A stretch of 61,070 nucleotides of DNA from Spartobacteria bacterium (GTDB lineage: Bacteria > Verrucomicrobiota > Verrucomicrobiia > Chthoniobacterales > Chthoniobacteraceae): contig JAJPJG010000026.1 in the NCBI GenBank assembly GCA_021324395.1, forward strand, positions 1 through 61,070. Reading direction: 5' to 3'. Position numbers and translations under genes: made by a program. The notes beneath the pieces are model-generated. The model searched no databases and was not told the origin of the DNA. It was given only the letters and a program-made list of their open reading frames with translations. Below, piece after piece: positions 35,761 through 45,392 of the stretch. Numbering within the stretch: the stretch's first letter is position 1; every line of letters starts with the position of its first letter.

Positions 35761-36753
35761 TCAAGCCGCGCGCACTGCATTTGAGCATCGTCCGGTGCGC
35801 TCAAACTCGCTGATATTTTGCAATGTGGTCGCGGAAATTTTCTCGAGCGCGTTCCTCGTGAAAAACGCTTGGTGACCGGTGATGATCACGTTTGGAAAAG
35901 TTAAAAGGCGCGTAAACACATCGTCACGTATGATGAAGTTCGACAGATCCTCGAAAAACATCTCGGTTTCTTCTTCGTAAACATCGAGGCCGAGATATCC
36001 GATGCGGCCGCTTTTGAGTCCGTCGATCACCGCGAGCGTGTCGATCAATCCGCCGCGGCTCGTATTGATCAGCATCACGCCATCGCGCATTTTTGCGATC
36101 GAGGCGGGATTGACGATGTGCCGGTTTTCCGCCGTCAGCGGACAGTGCAAGGTGATAATGTCGCTGGCCGCGAGCAGTTCTTCGAGACTGACGTAACGCA
36201 CGCCGAGTTCGCGGCACTCGGCATTTTCAAATGGATCGAACGCGAGCACTTCACAGCCGAAGCCTTTTAAAATGCGCGCGACGACTGCGCCGATTTTGCC
36301 GGTGCCAATCAGTCCGGCGGTCTTGCCGAAAAAATCAAAACCGAGCAGTCCATCGAGAGAGAAATTGCCTTCGCGAATGCGATTAAAAGCACGGTGAAAT
36401 TTTCGATTCAACGTCAGCATCATCCCGACGGCGTGCTCTGCGACTGCATGCGGCGAATACGCGGGCACACGCGTAACCGTGATGTTTTGCCGCTCTGCAG
36501 CGCAGAGGTCGACGTTGTTAAAACCTGCGCAACGCAGCGCGATGAGCCGCGTTCCGCCCGCTGCAAGCCGCGTCAGAATTTCGCCATCCAGCGCGTCGTT
36601 CACAAACGCGCAAACTGCATCGAATCCAATCGCCAGCGGCACGGTTTCGTTATTCAGATGCGGTTCGAAAAAATGCAGTTCGTGCCCGTCCGAATTTCCT
36701 GCGGAGAGAAACTCGCGATCGTAAGACTTCGTGCTAAATACCGCGACTTTCAT
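35761..36753 (-). CDS. ldhA: D-lactate dehydrogenase (D-2-hydroxyacid dehydrogenase family)
   Basis: A 330-residue NAD-dependent enzyme that reduces pyruvate to D-lactate. The family signatures are '[14 protein letters not shown]' with the catalytic Arg, '[14 protein letters not shown]', the Rossmann '[19 protein letters not shown]', '[11 protein letters not shown]'-like '[19 protein letters not shown]', '[13 protein letters not shown]', and '[15 protein letters not shown]' with the catalytic His. The length matches E. coli LdhA (329). The ATG at 36751-36753 overlaps the queD stop by four bases (36750-36753) and starts '[15 protein letters not shown]', the normal LdhA beginning; an upstream alternative start would add seven residues and was not used. 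Confidence 0.93.
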   Translation of the reverse strand: MKVAVFSTKSYDREFLSAGNSDGHELHFFEPHLNNETVPLAIGFDAVCAFVNDALDGEILTRLAAGGTRLIALRCAGFNNVDLCAAERQNITVTRVPAYSPHAVAEHAVGMMLTLNRKFHRAFNRIREGNFSLDGLLGFDFFGKTAGLIGTGKIGAVVARILKGFGCEVLAFDPFENAECRELGVRYVSLEELLAASDIITLHCPLTAENRHIVNPASIAKMRDGVMLINTSRGGLIDTLAVIDGLKSGRIGYLGLDVYEEETEMFFEDLSNFIIRDDVFTRLLTFPNVIITGHQAFFTRNALEKISATTLQNISEFERTGRCSNAVRAA

Positions 36754-37208
36754 CGCTGCTCGTATTCGGCCCACGAGTTACTCGTTTCCCAAAGCCGCAC
36801 CTTCACGACGCGCACACTTTTTTGAACCGGAAACTTCGCGCCGCTCGCGGATTTCGCACCGCCGAGCGCTTTGTTAAAAAAGTCGTAGACGTATTTCGCC
36901 ATTACTTCCGTGGTGGGATCGACATCTTTAAAGCCAATCACGCGCTCGCCGTAGGCGGTTTTAAGATCGCTGTATTTCGGGTCGGCAGTGTTGATGCACA
37001 TCGAGTGATCGAGCGTCTCGAGAAAGTCCTGCATCAATTCTTTCATCACTTTGAAATCGCAGACCATGTCGTTCTGGTCGAGTTGATCGGCCTCGACCGT
37101 GAGCTCGATCTTTCGCGTGTGCCCATGCGGAAAGCGGCACTTTTCGGGATGCTTGGAAAGCATGTGGCCGCTTTCGATTTCAAAGGTCTTACAAATACGG
37201 AATGGCAT
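36750..37208 (-). CDS. 6-carboxy-tetrahydropterin synthase family protein (QueD/PTPS-like)
   Basis: A 152-residue tetrahydropterin-synthase fold protein, likely acting on dihydroneopterin triphosphate in queuosine or pterin synthesis. The zinc ligands are His15 ('ESGHML'), His28 and His30 in 'CRFPHGH'. The catalytic Cys24 has QueD spacing (C-x3-HGH). Further marks are 'DHSMCIN' with the conserved Asp-His and the C-terminal '[13 protein letters not shown]' with the conserved Glu. It starts 78 bp after the end of the PAS kinase gene and overlaps ldhA by four bases. No other queuosine gene is in the window, so the role in queuosine is inferred from family alone. Confidence 0.87.
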   Translation of the reverse strand: MPFRICKTFEIESGHMLSKHPEKCRFPHGHTRKIELTVEADQLDQNDMVCDFKVMKELMQDFLETLDHSMCINTADPKYSDLKTAYGERVIGFKDVDPTTEVMAKYVYDFFNKALGGAKSASGAKFPVQKSVRVVKVRLWETSNSWAEYEQR

Positions 37209-37286
37209 TTAGATGCCGGAAATGTGTGCAGCGATTTTACAGGAAAGCAAAACGATTCGACACGACGACTGTGCCCGCGAGCGAAC

Positions 37287-39959
37287 TTAGTGGCGCGATG
37301 CGGACAGCGTCTCGTCGACCACGCGCAGCAATTCCCCGGTCGGATATGGCTTGCGCAAAAAGGCGCGCACGCCGAGTTGCGTCAGCTCCATCTGCCGCGC
37401 TTCGTCGGCCTGTCCTGTGGAGGAGATGATCAACATGCGCGGGCTCATTTTCCGCAAAGCACGCACGAGCGCGACACCGTCAAGGTCGGGCATCATGATA
37501 TCCGTGAGCACGAGCTGAATTTCGTGCCTGTGTTTTGCGTAAAGCGATAGCGCCTCGATGCCATCGGCGGCGGCGAGCACGTTGTAACCGTAGCGTTGAA
37601 GCAGCGCTTCGGTCACTTTGCGCACGGCGGCTTCGTCGTCGACGAGCAAAATCCATTCGCCGTTGCCGCGCGCAAGCGCCGTCTGCGGCTGTCGCGAACG
37701 CGTGCTGGATACGTTCTTGAGCGAAGCGGGCAGATAGAGTTTGAAGGTCGAGCCGAGTCCCGGTTCGGAGTAAACTTTGACGCAGCCGCCGTGGCTTTTG
37801 ACAATGCCGAGCACTGTGGAAAGGCCGAGCCCGGTTCCTTTGCCAACGCCTTTGGTCGTAAAGAACGGCTCGAAAATGTGCTCGAGATTTTCCGGCGCGA
37901 TGCCGGTTCCGGTATCGGTGACGCTCAATATCACGTAACGGCCGGGCTTCGTGCCCGCTACCATCGCGGCGTAATTTTCATCCACGTCCGCATTTTCGCA
38001 CGAGATCGTGATGGTGCCGCCATCCGGCATCGCGTCGCGGGCGTTGATGGCGAGGTTGAGCAGCACCTGGTGCAACTGCGTCGAGTCGCCTGTAACCATC
38101 CAGAGATCGCGCGGAATTTCGTCGCGAATGACGATCGAACGCGGGAAAGTCTCGTGCGTGATTTTTTGCACTTCCTTAACGATGTGACGCAACTGCAGGC
38201 TGATTCGCTCGCCTTCGATGCCGCGCGCAAAGGTGAGCACTTGCTTCACGATGTCCGCGCCGCGTTGCGCCGCCTCCTCGACCGTCAGCATGAGGTCGCG
38301 ACCGCCCGGCGGCAGCATTTCTATTAAAATAGGCGCGGCCATCAGGATCGGCGTGAGAATGTTATTCAAGTCGTGCGCGACGCCGCCGGCGAGGGTGCCG
38401 ATGCTCTCGATTCTCTGCGACCGGCGAAGCTGCTCGTCCATCTGCTTGCGCTCGGTGATGTCTTCGACCAGTCCCATGTAGCCGCGCACTTTTCCATGAT
38501 CGATCACCGGCGCACAAGTCAGCCGCGCCCAAATGACCTTTCCGTCCTTGTGTAAATAACGACGCTCGCTTTGAAACGGCTCGTTCGTCTGCTGGATCCG
38601 CCGCCATTCCGAGATGACACGTTCACGGTCGCCGGAATGGAGAGCTTGCTCCCACCCGCGACCGGCGAGTTCCCCGGCGGCCGCACCGGCGATCCGGCAG
38701 GTCGCGTCGTTTGCGTAAATCGTATTTCCATCGCAATCCGCCAGGACAATGCCGAGCGGCGATGCTTCGCAGATCGTGCGAAAGCGCGCCTCGCTCTCGT
38801 GCAGCGCTTCCTCGGCGCGTTTGCGCTGGGTGATGTCTTCTTTCACGCCGATGAAATGCGTGATCTTTCCACCGGCGTCGTGGAGCGGAGAGATCGACGC
38901 CGATTCCCAATACAGCTCTCCGTTTTTCTTTTTGTTGTGAAACTCGCCGCGCCATTCGCGGCCTGTGCTGATGGTTTCCCAAAGCTGCTTGTATTTTTCC
39001 GGCGGGTGCTCGCCCGATTTTAACATGCGCGGGTTTTGTCCAATCGCCTCGTCGCGACTGTAACCCGTCATTGCGCTAAACCTGGGATTCACATATTCGA
39101 TCCTGCCGGTGATGTCCGTAATGACTACCGATGCCGGACTCTGCTCAACAGCCCGCGAGAGCTGCCGCAGCCGTTCGTCCGCAGCGACACGTTCTGTAAT
39201 GTCGCGGGACATGATGACTGCTCGGGGTTCGCCGTCTGCAGTAGTAAAAAAGCGCCCGGTGGATTCAAGCCAAAGCCACGAACCATTCTTGTGCTTGTAA
39301 CGAAACGCCTCCTGTCCTTCCGGCAATGCAAACCGCGCCTGCACTTTTGCAAGATCATCGGAATGGACTAGTAAAAAGGCATTCATGCCTAGCAGCTCTT
39401 CGCAGTCGTAGCCCAGCACCTTTGGATAGTTCGGACTAAGGTAAAGAAAACACCCATTGCGATCGAGCTCACAAACAAGATCATGCGAATTTTCCACGAT
39501 CAAACGATAGCGCTCCACCTTTTCTCGCAGATCATTTTCCATCTGCTTGCGGCTGGTGGCGTCGGTTAGCACAGCCGCGAATTCCCCTTTCCCCGGACTA
39601 AAAACACGCACTTCCAAATGCTTGTGCCGCGAGACCAGCTCGCATTCTAACCGCGCCGGTTTGCCGCTAAGAGCTACATTCCCGCAAAGCTCCGTCCATA
39701 GCTTTGCAAGCTCCGGAGCTACTTCGCGCGCACTCTTCCCGACAACATCAAGTTCGCGATGGCTGCTGATTTCTTCAAAAGCCTCATTGACCTGTAAAAA
39801 GACGAAATCGGAAGGCCTGCCAGCGTCATCGCAAACAATCCTACCATAAGCAAAGCCTTCGGTGATCGTCGCCAGCAGCACGCGGCAATGATCGCGACTC
39901 ACACAACTTCCTGCGCTATTCACAAAGATGGTCTCGTCGGCTATTGTTCGATTTTCCAC
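37287..39959 (-). CDS. Soluble hybrid histidine kinase with four PAS domains and C-terminal receiver
   Basis: An 890-residue protein with no transmembrane segment. Four PAS domains come first (about 25-135, 145-260, 265-385 and 388-512); the third has 'YVNPRFSAMTGYSRDEAIGQ' and 'FIGVKEDITQRKRAEEAL', typical of redox-type PAS/PAC units. A kinase core follows, with H-box 'GGVAHDLNNILTPIL', N-box 'NLAINARDAMP', G1 'DTGTGI' and G2 '[11 protein letters not shown]'. A C-terminal receiver ('LVDDEAAVRK', 'LVLTDIMMPD', 'LRKPYP') accepts the phosphate. No DNA-binding domain is present. It faces the membrane pyrophosphatase gene across a 227-bp divergent gap containing a perfect palindrome. The signal is unknown; energy or redox state is a guess from context. 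Confidence 0.92.
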   Translation of the reverse strand: MENRTIADETIFVNSAGSCVSRDHCRVLLATITEGFAYGRIVCDDAGRPSDFVFLQVNEAFEEISSHRELDVVGKSAREVAPELAKLWTELCGNVALSGKPARLECELVSRHKHLEVRVFSPGKGEFAAVLTDATSRKQMENDLREKVERYRLIVENSHDLVCELDRNGCFLYLSPNYPKVLGYDCEELLGMNAFLLVHSDDLAKVQARFALPEGQEAFRYKHKNGSWLWLESTGRFFTTADGEPRAVIMSRDITERVAADERLRQLSRAVEQSPASVVITDITGRIEYVNPRFSAMTGYSRDEAIGQNPRMLKSGEHPPEKYKQLWETISTGREWRGEFHNKKKNGELYWESASISPLHDAGGKITHFIGVKEDITQRKRAEEALHESEARFRTICEASPLGIVLADCDGNTIYANDATCRIAGAAAGELAGRGWEQALHSGDRERVISEWRRIQQTNEPFQSERRYLHKDGKVIWARLTCAPVIDHGKVRGYMGLVEDITERKQMDEQLRRSQRIESIGTLAGGVAHDLNNILTPILMAAPILIEMLPPGGRDLMLTVEEAAQRGADIVKQVLTFARGIEGERISLQLRHIVKEVQKITHETFPRSIVIRDEIPRDLWMVTGDSTQLHQVLLNLAINARDAMPDGGTITISCENADVDENYAAMVAGTKPGRYVILSVTDTGTGIAPENLEHIFEPFFTTKGVGKGTGLGLSTVLGIVKSHGGCVKVYSEPGLGSTFKLYLPASLKNVSSTRSRQPQTALARGNGEWILLVDDEAAVRKVTEALLQRYGYNVLAAADGIEALSLYAKHRHEIQLVLTDIMMPDLDGVALVRALRKMSPRMLIISSTGQADEARQMELTQLGVRAFLRKPYPTGELLRVVDETLSASRH

Positions 39960-40001
39960 GTTTGTTGTTTACAGCGCATTGTTTGCCTGGCGCCGAAACA
40001 A

Positions 40002-40015
40002 AGCTTTGCAAAGCT
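40002..40015. promoter_or_regulatory. Perfect 14-bp palindrome between kinase and pyrophosphatase genes
   Basis: AGCTTTGCAAAGCT is a perfect palindrome in the divergent intergenic region. A second, imperfect one with the core TTGCGCAA lies at 40043-40056, with centres 41 bp apart (about four helical turns). Both share TTGC/GCAA half-sites, which suits a dimeric regulator binding cooperatively. No regulator gene is adjacent. Confidence 0.35.
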
Positions 40016-40186
40016 AGCCGCAAGCTAACCCTTTTTTGCACTGCGTTGCGCAATGCTGACGATAACTGCCCGACTGGTTTCGCACTTTGCGATCTACAAA
40101 TCTTGAAAGCAAAAGAGCAACGGAAGGTTAGCGCGTAACTTTGATCGGGCGATGATGCAACGCGAAAACCAAAGCTTTTGCCCAAT

Positions 40187-42652
40187 ATGAAAAAACATGC
40201 CTCATACCTGCTTCATTGCTTCATCGCGATCTTCATCGGCTTAGTCACAACTGCCCATGCGAGTGAGTCCGATCTTGCCCTGCCGGCGGATCGAAGCGCG
40301 ATATTCCAGTTTCCCGGCATCACGCTATCCAGCAGCTCAATCCTTTGGATCGGACTCCTGGTCGGCCTTTGCGGCATCGCCTTCGGTATCATCGAATATC
40401 GCAAGCTCTGCAAGCTGCCGGCACATCGAAACATGTTGGAAGTCTCGAAACTCATCTACGGCACGTGCAAGACCTATCTCCTGCAGCAGGGAAAGTTGCT
40501 TCTGTTACTGGAAGTATTAGTCGGTGGAACAATGACCTACTACTTCGGCTACTTAAAACATACTAATGCTCCGACTGTAGCCCTTATCCTCGCTTGGTCG
40601 CTGATAGGTATCGCCGGCTCATTCTTTGTCGCGTGGTTCGGCATGCTTATCAACAATGTCGCGAATAGCCGTATGGCCTTTGCCGCGTTGCGCGGACGTC
40701 CGCTGCTGGTTTCCGAAATTCCAACGCGCTCCGGCATGAGCATCGGCGTGTTGTTGATCAGCGTAGAGTTGCTGTTGATGCTTTCAGTGTTGAAGTTCGT
40801 TCCACCGGCTTTGGCAGGCTCGTGCTTCATTGGCTTTGCGATTGGCGAATCACTCGGTGCAAGCGTGCTTCGTATCTGCGGCGGTATCTTCACGAAGATT
40901 GCAGATATTGGCAGCGACATGATGAAGATCGTTTTCCGCATCAAGGAAGACGATGCGCGCAATCCCGGCGTGATCGCCGACTGCGCGGGCGACAACGCGG
41001 GAGATAGCGTTGGACCAACAGCGGACGGATTTGAAACCTATGGCGTAACCGGCGTCGCGTTGATTACCTTCATCGTCCTGGCAGTCAAACCCGAATACCA
41101 ATGGACTTTCATCATTTGGATCTTTGCGATGCGCATCGTAATGATTCCGGCTGCGGTTTGCGCGTGGAAGCTTAATACATGGCTTACTCGAGCTGTGGTT
41201 AAAGAGGATAAGCATTTTAACTTTGAGCATCCGCTTACGTCATTGGTATGGTTGACTTCATTGCTCTGTGTTGCTGTTAGCTTTGTCGTAAGCTATTTTA
41301 TGTTGCACGGTCACTTCGCTGCGCTCTCTTTGAAATTGGCCACAATCATTAGCTGTGGAACCATCGCCGCAGCGATCATTCCGGAGCTTACTCGTGTCTT
41401 TACCAGCACGCGGAGTGCTCATTGCCATGAGGTAGTGAATGCTACTACTGAAGGCGGTGCCGGGCTTACCATTCTGTCCGGCCTCGTCGCGGGAAACTTC
41501 TCTTGCTTCTGGAAAGGACTCACCATCTCCGGTCTGATGCTCATCGCCTATATCACCAGCGGTGCGGTCCTTGGTGACTACATGGCCTACCCTTCTGTAT
41601 TCGCCTTCGGCCTTGTTGCCTTTGGAATGCTTGGCATGGGCCCGGTTACCATCGCGGTCGATAGTTATGGGCCGGTCGCCGATAATGCGCAATCCGTCTT
41701 TGAGCTATCCACCGTGGAAAACGATGAGTCAGCGAGGGAAATCGAAGCTCAATTTGGTTTCACACCCGATTTCGAAACCGGCAAACTCCTGCTTGAAGAT
41801 AACGACGGCGCCGGGAATACCTTCAAGGCTACGGCAAAACCGATGCTTATTGGCACCGCAGTCGTGGGCGCTACGACAATGATCTTCTCTCTTATTCTAA
41901 TGTTGAAGCATCACTTCGGGTGGGCAGACTTGTCGGAACTCAGCATTGTCGATGCGCGAATCATCTTAGGTCTGCTGATGGGCGGATCAGTTGTATATTG
42001 GTTTGCCGGTGCGTCACGTCAGGCAGTAACTACCGGCGCTTATCGCGCCGTGGATTATATCAAACAGAACATTAAGCTCGACGGACGCACCAAAGCCTCA
42101 GCGAGCGATAGTAATGAAGTCGTCCGCATCTGCACGCGCTATGCGCAGTTCGGCATGGTGAATATCTTCGTCGTTGTCTTCTCGTTGGCACTCGCGTTTG
42201 CCTGTTTCGATCCGATCTTCTTCGTCGGATATCTTATCTCCATCGCTATGTTCGGCCTTTTTATGGCCATTAACATGGCTAATGCCGGCGGTTGCTGGGA
42301 CAACGCAAAGAAGATCGTGGAAGTAGAACTCCATCGCAAAGGCAGCGATCTTCATGCAGCTACGGTCATCGGCGACATCGTCGGCGATCCTTTCAAAGAT
42401 ACTTCGTCCGTCGCTTTAAACCCGATTATCAAGTTCACAACACTGTTCGGATTGCTCGCAGTCGAGATTGCTATTACGTTGCCACGCAATCTTTCGCTTG
42501 GACTAGGTATGGCATTTCTGCTTGTCGGAGTCGTCTTCGTCTATCGCTCGTTCTACTGCATGCGCATCTCTCGCCTGCACCCGGCTGAGCATGTTGCCGA
42601 AAATGACAGGCGCACTACACAGGCCATCGCAACAGTAGATGTAATGATTTAG
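40187..42652 (+). CDS. hppA: Membrane-bound proton-pumping pyrophosphatase
   Basis: An integral membrane enzyme of about 821 residues that hydrolyses pyrophosphate and pumps H+ (or Na+). An N-terminal hydrophobic segment ending 'TTAHASESD' resembles a cleavable signal peptide, followed by about sixteen helices. The pyrophosphate site shows 'KEDDARNPGVIADCAGDNAGDSVG' split motifs near residues 250-275 ('DNAGDSVGPTADGFETY'). The residue marking K+ independence in this family is Lys in 'GNTFKATAK' (near 542), where K+-dependent types have Ala, so a K+-independent H+-PPase is suggested. The ATG at 40187 was preferred to an in-frame TTG nine bases upstream. The coding sequence uses more A/T at third positions than its neighbours. 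Confidence 0.92.
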   Translation: MKKHASYLLHCFIAIFIGLVTTAHASESDLALPADRSAIFQFPGITLSSSSILWIGLLVGLCGIAFGIIEYRKLCKLPAHRNMLEVSKLIYGTCKTYLLQQGKLLLLLEVLVGGTMTYYFGYLKHTNAPTVALILAWSLIGIAGSFFVAWFGMLINNVANSRMAFAALRGRPLLVSEIPTRSGMSIGVLLISVELLLMLSVLKFVPPALAGSCFIGFAIGESLGASVLRICGGIFTKIADIGSDMMKIVFRIKEDDARNPGVIADCAGDNAGDSVGPTADGFETYGVTGVALITFIVLAVKPEYQWTFIIWIFAMRIVMIPAAVCAWKLNTWLTRAVVKEDKHFNFEHPLTSLVWLTSLLCVAVSFVVSYFMLHGHFAALSLKLATIISCGTIAAAIIPELTRVFTSTRSAHCHEVVNATTEGGAGLTILSGLVAGNFSCFWKGLTISGLMLIAYITSGAVLGDYMAYPSVFAFGLVAFGMLGMGPVTIAVDSYGPVADNAQSVFELSTVENDESAREIEAQFGFTPDFETGKLLLEDNDGAGNTFKATAKPMLIGTAVVGATTMIFSLILMLKHHFGWADLSELSIVDARIILGLLMGGSVVYWFAGASRQAVTTGAYRAVDYIKQNIKLDGRTKASASDSNEVVRICTRYAQFGMVNIFVVVFSLALAFACFDPIFFVGYLISIAMFGLFMAINMANAGGCWDNAKKIVEVELHRKGSDLHAATVIGDIVGDPFKDTSSVALNPIIKFTTLFGLLAVEIAITLPRNLSLGLGMAFLLVGVVFVYRSFYCMRISRLHPAEHVAENDRRTTQAIATVDVMI

Positions 42653-42706
42653 CAAGCAACTAAAACTGGGCGCCAATTCGATACACACAGAGAGCTTCTC
42701 GAAATC

Positions 42707-42904
42707 ATGAAACGCATCTACTTATCCCAAAACGCACAAACCGCATTGATCACCGCTACGATTGGTTTCATCTTTGCCTCGCTTCTAGGAGGCTATCTTC
42801 TAGCGCGCCGACATCACAACTCCGGCAAGTCCTTTCCATCCGCCGGCGACGATGGTGAAAGCATCGTTGAAGATGTTGTAGGGCATAACTGGCAAGGCTT
42901 TTAA
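42707..42904 (+). CDS. Small single-pass membrane protein downstream of hppA
   Basis: A 65-residue protein was not recognised. It has one hydrophobic segment of about 21 residues ('LITATIGFIFASLLGGYLLA') starting near residue 14, preceded by a short polar end and followed by 'RRHHNSGKS', so the positive-inside rule places the C-terminus in the cytoplasm. The C-terminal tail is acidic ('GDDGESIVEDVV'). It starts 54 bp after the pyrophosphatase stop on the same strand and may be an accessory subunit of that pump, or an unrelated small protein. Coding status rests on the clear helix and on context. Confidence 0.5.
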   Translation: MKRIYLSQNAQTALITATIGFIFASLLGGYLLARRHHNSGKSFPSAGDDGESIVEDVVGHNWQGF

Positions 42905-42917
42905 GCCAGTCGCAGAC

Positions 42918-45392
42918 TTATTCGAACGAAAGTTTGTCGATTACTACACCCGGATCCATTGCGTGGATTTTGAAGATATGTTTTCCAGGAACTAAGCCTT
43001 GTAGCGGCACGTGAGCTCTCGCGCAATTATTCTGAATGGCTTCGCTGCGCACTGAACCGTTCTCGTTTTCAGCACCACTGGAGCCGGGCACTTCGACGAC
43101 TGTTATTGGCATATCATCGATATTGACTGAGATGCATAGTTTCATGCCAGGATAGATGCGAAAGGTCGGCATAAAGTCGATGAGCGCTTCCGCTTCGCCG
43201 CCTTTCGCCTGGAATTCATATTCGAGTGTTGGCGCGCCGGCATCGTCTTCTTTCCACGTAGACTGCAGGTTCGCCGGTTTGACTGTTACCGCTCGTCCAC
43301 TAGCACCAAGCCCTGCAACAGTAACCCAGTGCGCCTTAGAGTTGACTGATTGTCGCTCGGCAGAAGCTGCATCCAGCCAAGTGCGCGCAGACTGATAAGG
43401 CTGCGACGTAGCAGTAGCTTTCTCCCCCCAAGGCCATCGGACCTGACTGCTCCATCGTGTAAGGTCCTTTCCTGTAACGAGGCCGGGCATCATGTGATCC
43501 CATTTTCCTCCTGCAATCTTGGTATTGAAATTCTCCACCTCTGCCTCGAGTTCACCACGAAGACGTGTGATTTCCATTTCATCGGCGGCGGTATTTTCGC
43601 CGGCTTGAACCTTTCTATCCGCCAGAAAGATCAATCCTGCCTTGCAGAGAACATGTGTTGGAAAGCTGATAAGTTCCGTGTAAGCATCACGGGCTTGCAT
43701 AGGAGCGATTGAAGAAATTTTCTCGTCGGCTTGCAGTAACTCCTTGTATCGCTTCTCAAGTTCTATCGCTGCTTCTTGCGAAAGCGATAGCGCCCATGCA
43801 CGGCACATCAACTCAGGTTTGTGAATTGTTCCTAGCCGGTAAAATTCCATTAACTCATTTGCGACCGGCTCCGCGAGGTTTTCGCCGAAGTTCTGTCGCA
43901 CAAAATCGCGGAGAAAAAGTGGTTGGGAGTCAGGCCCGACCGCTTCTGGATTCCAGGCAAGTCTCGAAAAATAGCTTAGTCCAATCTCCATCGGCTTTAT
44001 GTCGCCAACATTAATCACCCATAACTTGCGGGCATCGTTTTCCCATGCTTTGTGCAACTCCTCCCATAGCAAAGCGGGAGCTGTGGTGTTGATCCATGTA
44101 TAGGAGTGCGGCGCGCCATAGTAGGACAAATGCCAGTAGATGCCCGCGCCGCCCGAGCGCTTCCGTTCCTGCGGTGCACCAAGACGGCGGATGTAGCCGA
44201 AGTTATCGTCAACCCAAACTATAGTAACATCATCCGGCACAGCTAATCCGGCGTCATAGATTGGCAATACTTCCTTGTAAGGGACAAAGCATTGTGAGAT
44301 CGACCCCCATTGCTTCGTGACGTATTCATTGAGTAAAGCACGTTGGTCGCGAAATACCTCTGTCAAAAGGTTGATCTTTCCCGGCATGTCATTCGGAGGC
44401 GGTTGCATTCCCGCATCGTGAATACCACGAATGCCAAGCGTCCACACAGCTTCCTCAGTGCTCCGAGCTTTGACATTATCCTCCCAGTAGGAATGAATCG
44501 CGTCGTGATTAGTGAGATAGTTCCAAGGGCCTTTTTCGCTTTGATTCCAATGGACGTTGTTGCAGAGCATCGGCTCGCAATGGGAAGAACCGGCGACGAT
44601 TGCATACTTATCGGCGAGCGCGACGTTTTCCGGCATTGCACCAAACTCGACAGTGCATCCGTGCATGGCCGGCCAGATATAGTTCAGCCGGAGACGTAGC
44701 ATGAGTTCAAAAACTTTTTCGTAGGTTTTTGGACCTATGTTGCCGAACTCCTTTTCGAAGGTTTTCGCGGCCCAAGGCTGGATTCCCCAATCTTCATCAT
44801 TGATGAAAAAGCCGCGATATTTTACGGCGGGAGCGTCAGTTTCCGATTTAGAAAGTCTTATCCCGATCTCATCACGATGCTTTACAGGAACGTCGGCCCA
44901 CCAATACCATGGGGATACGCCGATTTTCTCTGAAAGCTGCATTAGTCCGTAAGCCGTGCCGCGTCTGTCGCTACCTGCGACGATCAGCGCGCGATCGACT
45001 CCCGGAAAAGGTTTGTCGACCAATTGCAGCAGTGTTCCTTCCCATTGATTCTTAATCTTTACTGCGTCTTTCAGTTTGCCACTGCTGGCTAACTCATCAA
45101 TGAGCGAACTATGACCTAGAGTGCCGGCAATAATCATCTCTGATTCTTTACCGGGCTTTTCAGTTATCGCCGGTCGCAGCCCGGTCACCCGCTGGACATC
45201 ATCTGCAAACAAGCCGGCGGCTAGCTTAACGACCGGATAGTCATTGCTATCGACTACAACTGCAGCAGCGATCTTACCTTGGACTAAAGTGAGGTCATTC
45301 GCACCAGCAGCCGATGAGCTTACAATTTCCAAAGCCGACGCTTTGAAACTCAAACTGAAAACAATACCCGCGATTACAACTAGGGGCTTCAT
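42918..45392 (-). CDS. Secreted GH115 alpha-glucuronidase
   Basis: An 824-residue enzyme of glycoside hydrolase family 115, which removes 4-O-methyl-glucuronic acid side chains from xylan. A signal peptide of about 20 residues precedes the N-terminal domain. The family core has 'YRGFFINDEDWGIQPWA' near residues 192-208, 'RLRLNYIWPAMHG', 'NHDAIHSYWEDNVKAR', 'VTIVWVDDNFGYIRRLG' and 'GIYWHLSYYGAPHSYTWINT'. A C-terminal domain of about 150 residues ('FMPTFRIYPGMKL') resembles the GH115 C-terminal beta domain. Its start overlaps the hexuronate permease stop by four bases, so release and uptake of glucuronate are made together. Confidence 0.92.
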   Translation of the reverse strand: MKPLVVIAGIVFSLSFKASALEIVSSSAAGANDLTLVQGKIAAAVVVDSNDYPVVKLAAGLFADDVQRVTGLRPAITEKPGKESEMIIAGTLGHSSLIDELASSGKLKDAVKIKNQWEGTLLQLVDKPFPGVDRALIVAGSDRRGTAYGLMQLSEKIGVSPWYWWADVPVKHRDEIGIRLSKSETDAPAVKYRGFFINDEDWGIQPWAAKTFEKEFGNIGPKTYEKVFELMLRLRLNYIWPAMHGCTVEFGAMPENVALADKYAIVAGSSHCEPMLCNNVHWNQSEKGPWNYLTNHDAIHSYWEDNVKARSTEEAVWTLGIRGIHDAGMQPPPNDMPGKINLLTEVFRDQRALLNEYVTKQWGSISQCFVPYKEVLPIYDAGLAVPDDVTIVWVDDNFGYIRRLGAPQERKRSGGAGIYWHLSYYGAPHSYTWINTTAPALLWEELHKAWENDARKLWVINVGDIKPMEIGLSYFSRLAWNPEAVGPDSQPLFLRDFVRQNFGENLAEPVANELMEFYRLGTIHKPELMCRAWALSLSQEAAIELEKRYKELLQADEKISSIAPMQARDAYTELISFPTHVLCKAGLIFLADRKVQAGENTAADEMEITRLRGELEAEVENFNTKIAGGKWDHMMPGLVTGKDLTRWSSQVRWPWGEKATATSQPYQSARTWLDAASAERQSVNSKAHWVTVAGLGASGRAVTVKPANLQSTWKEDDAGAPTLEYEFQAKGGEAEALIDFMPTFRIYPGMKLCISVNIDDMPITVVEVPGSSGAENENGSVRSEAIQNNCARAHVPLQGLVPGKHIFKIHAMDPGVVIDKLSFE

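Noticed and set aside
37209..37286. preQ1 riboswitch ahead of the QueD-type gene
   Set aside because: The 78-bp leader shows no recognisable preQ1 aptamer features, and the gene probably continues a transcript from the kinase gene or uses a weak promoter.
42896..42907. Near-palindrome GGCTT-TT-AAGCC at the end of the small membrane protein gene
   Set aside because: The arms are only five bases and sit in the stop codon region without a T-run, so it was not called a terminator.
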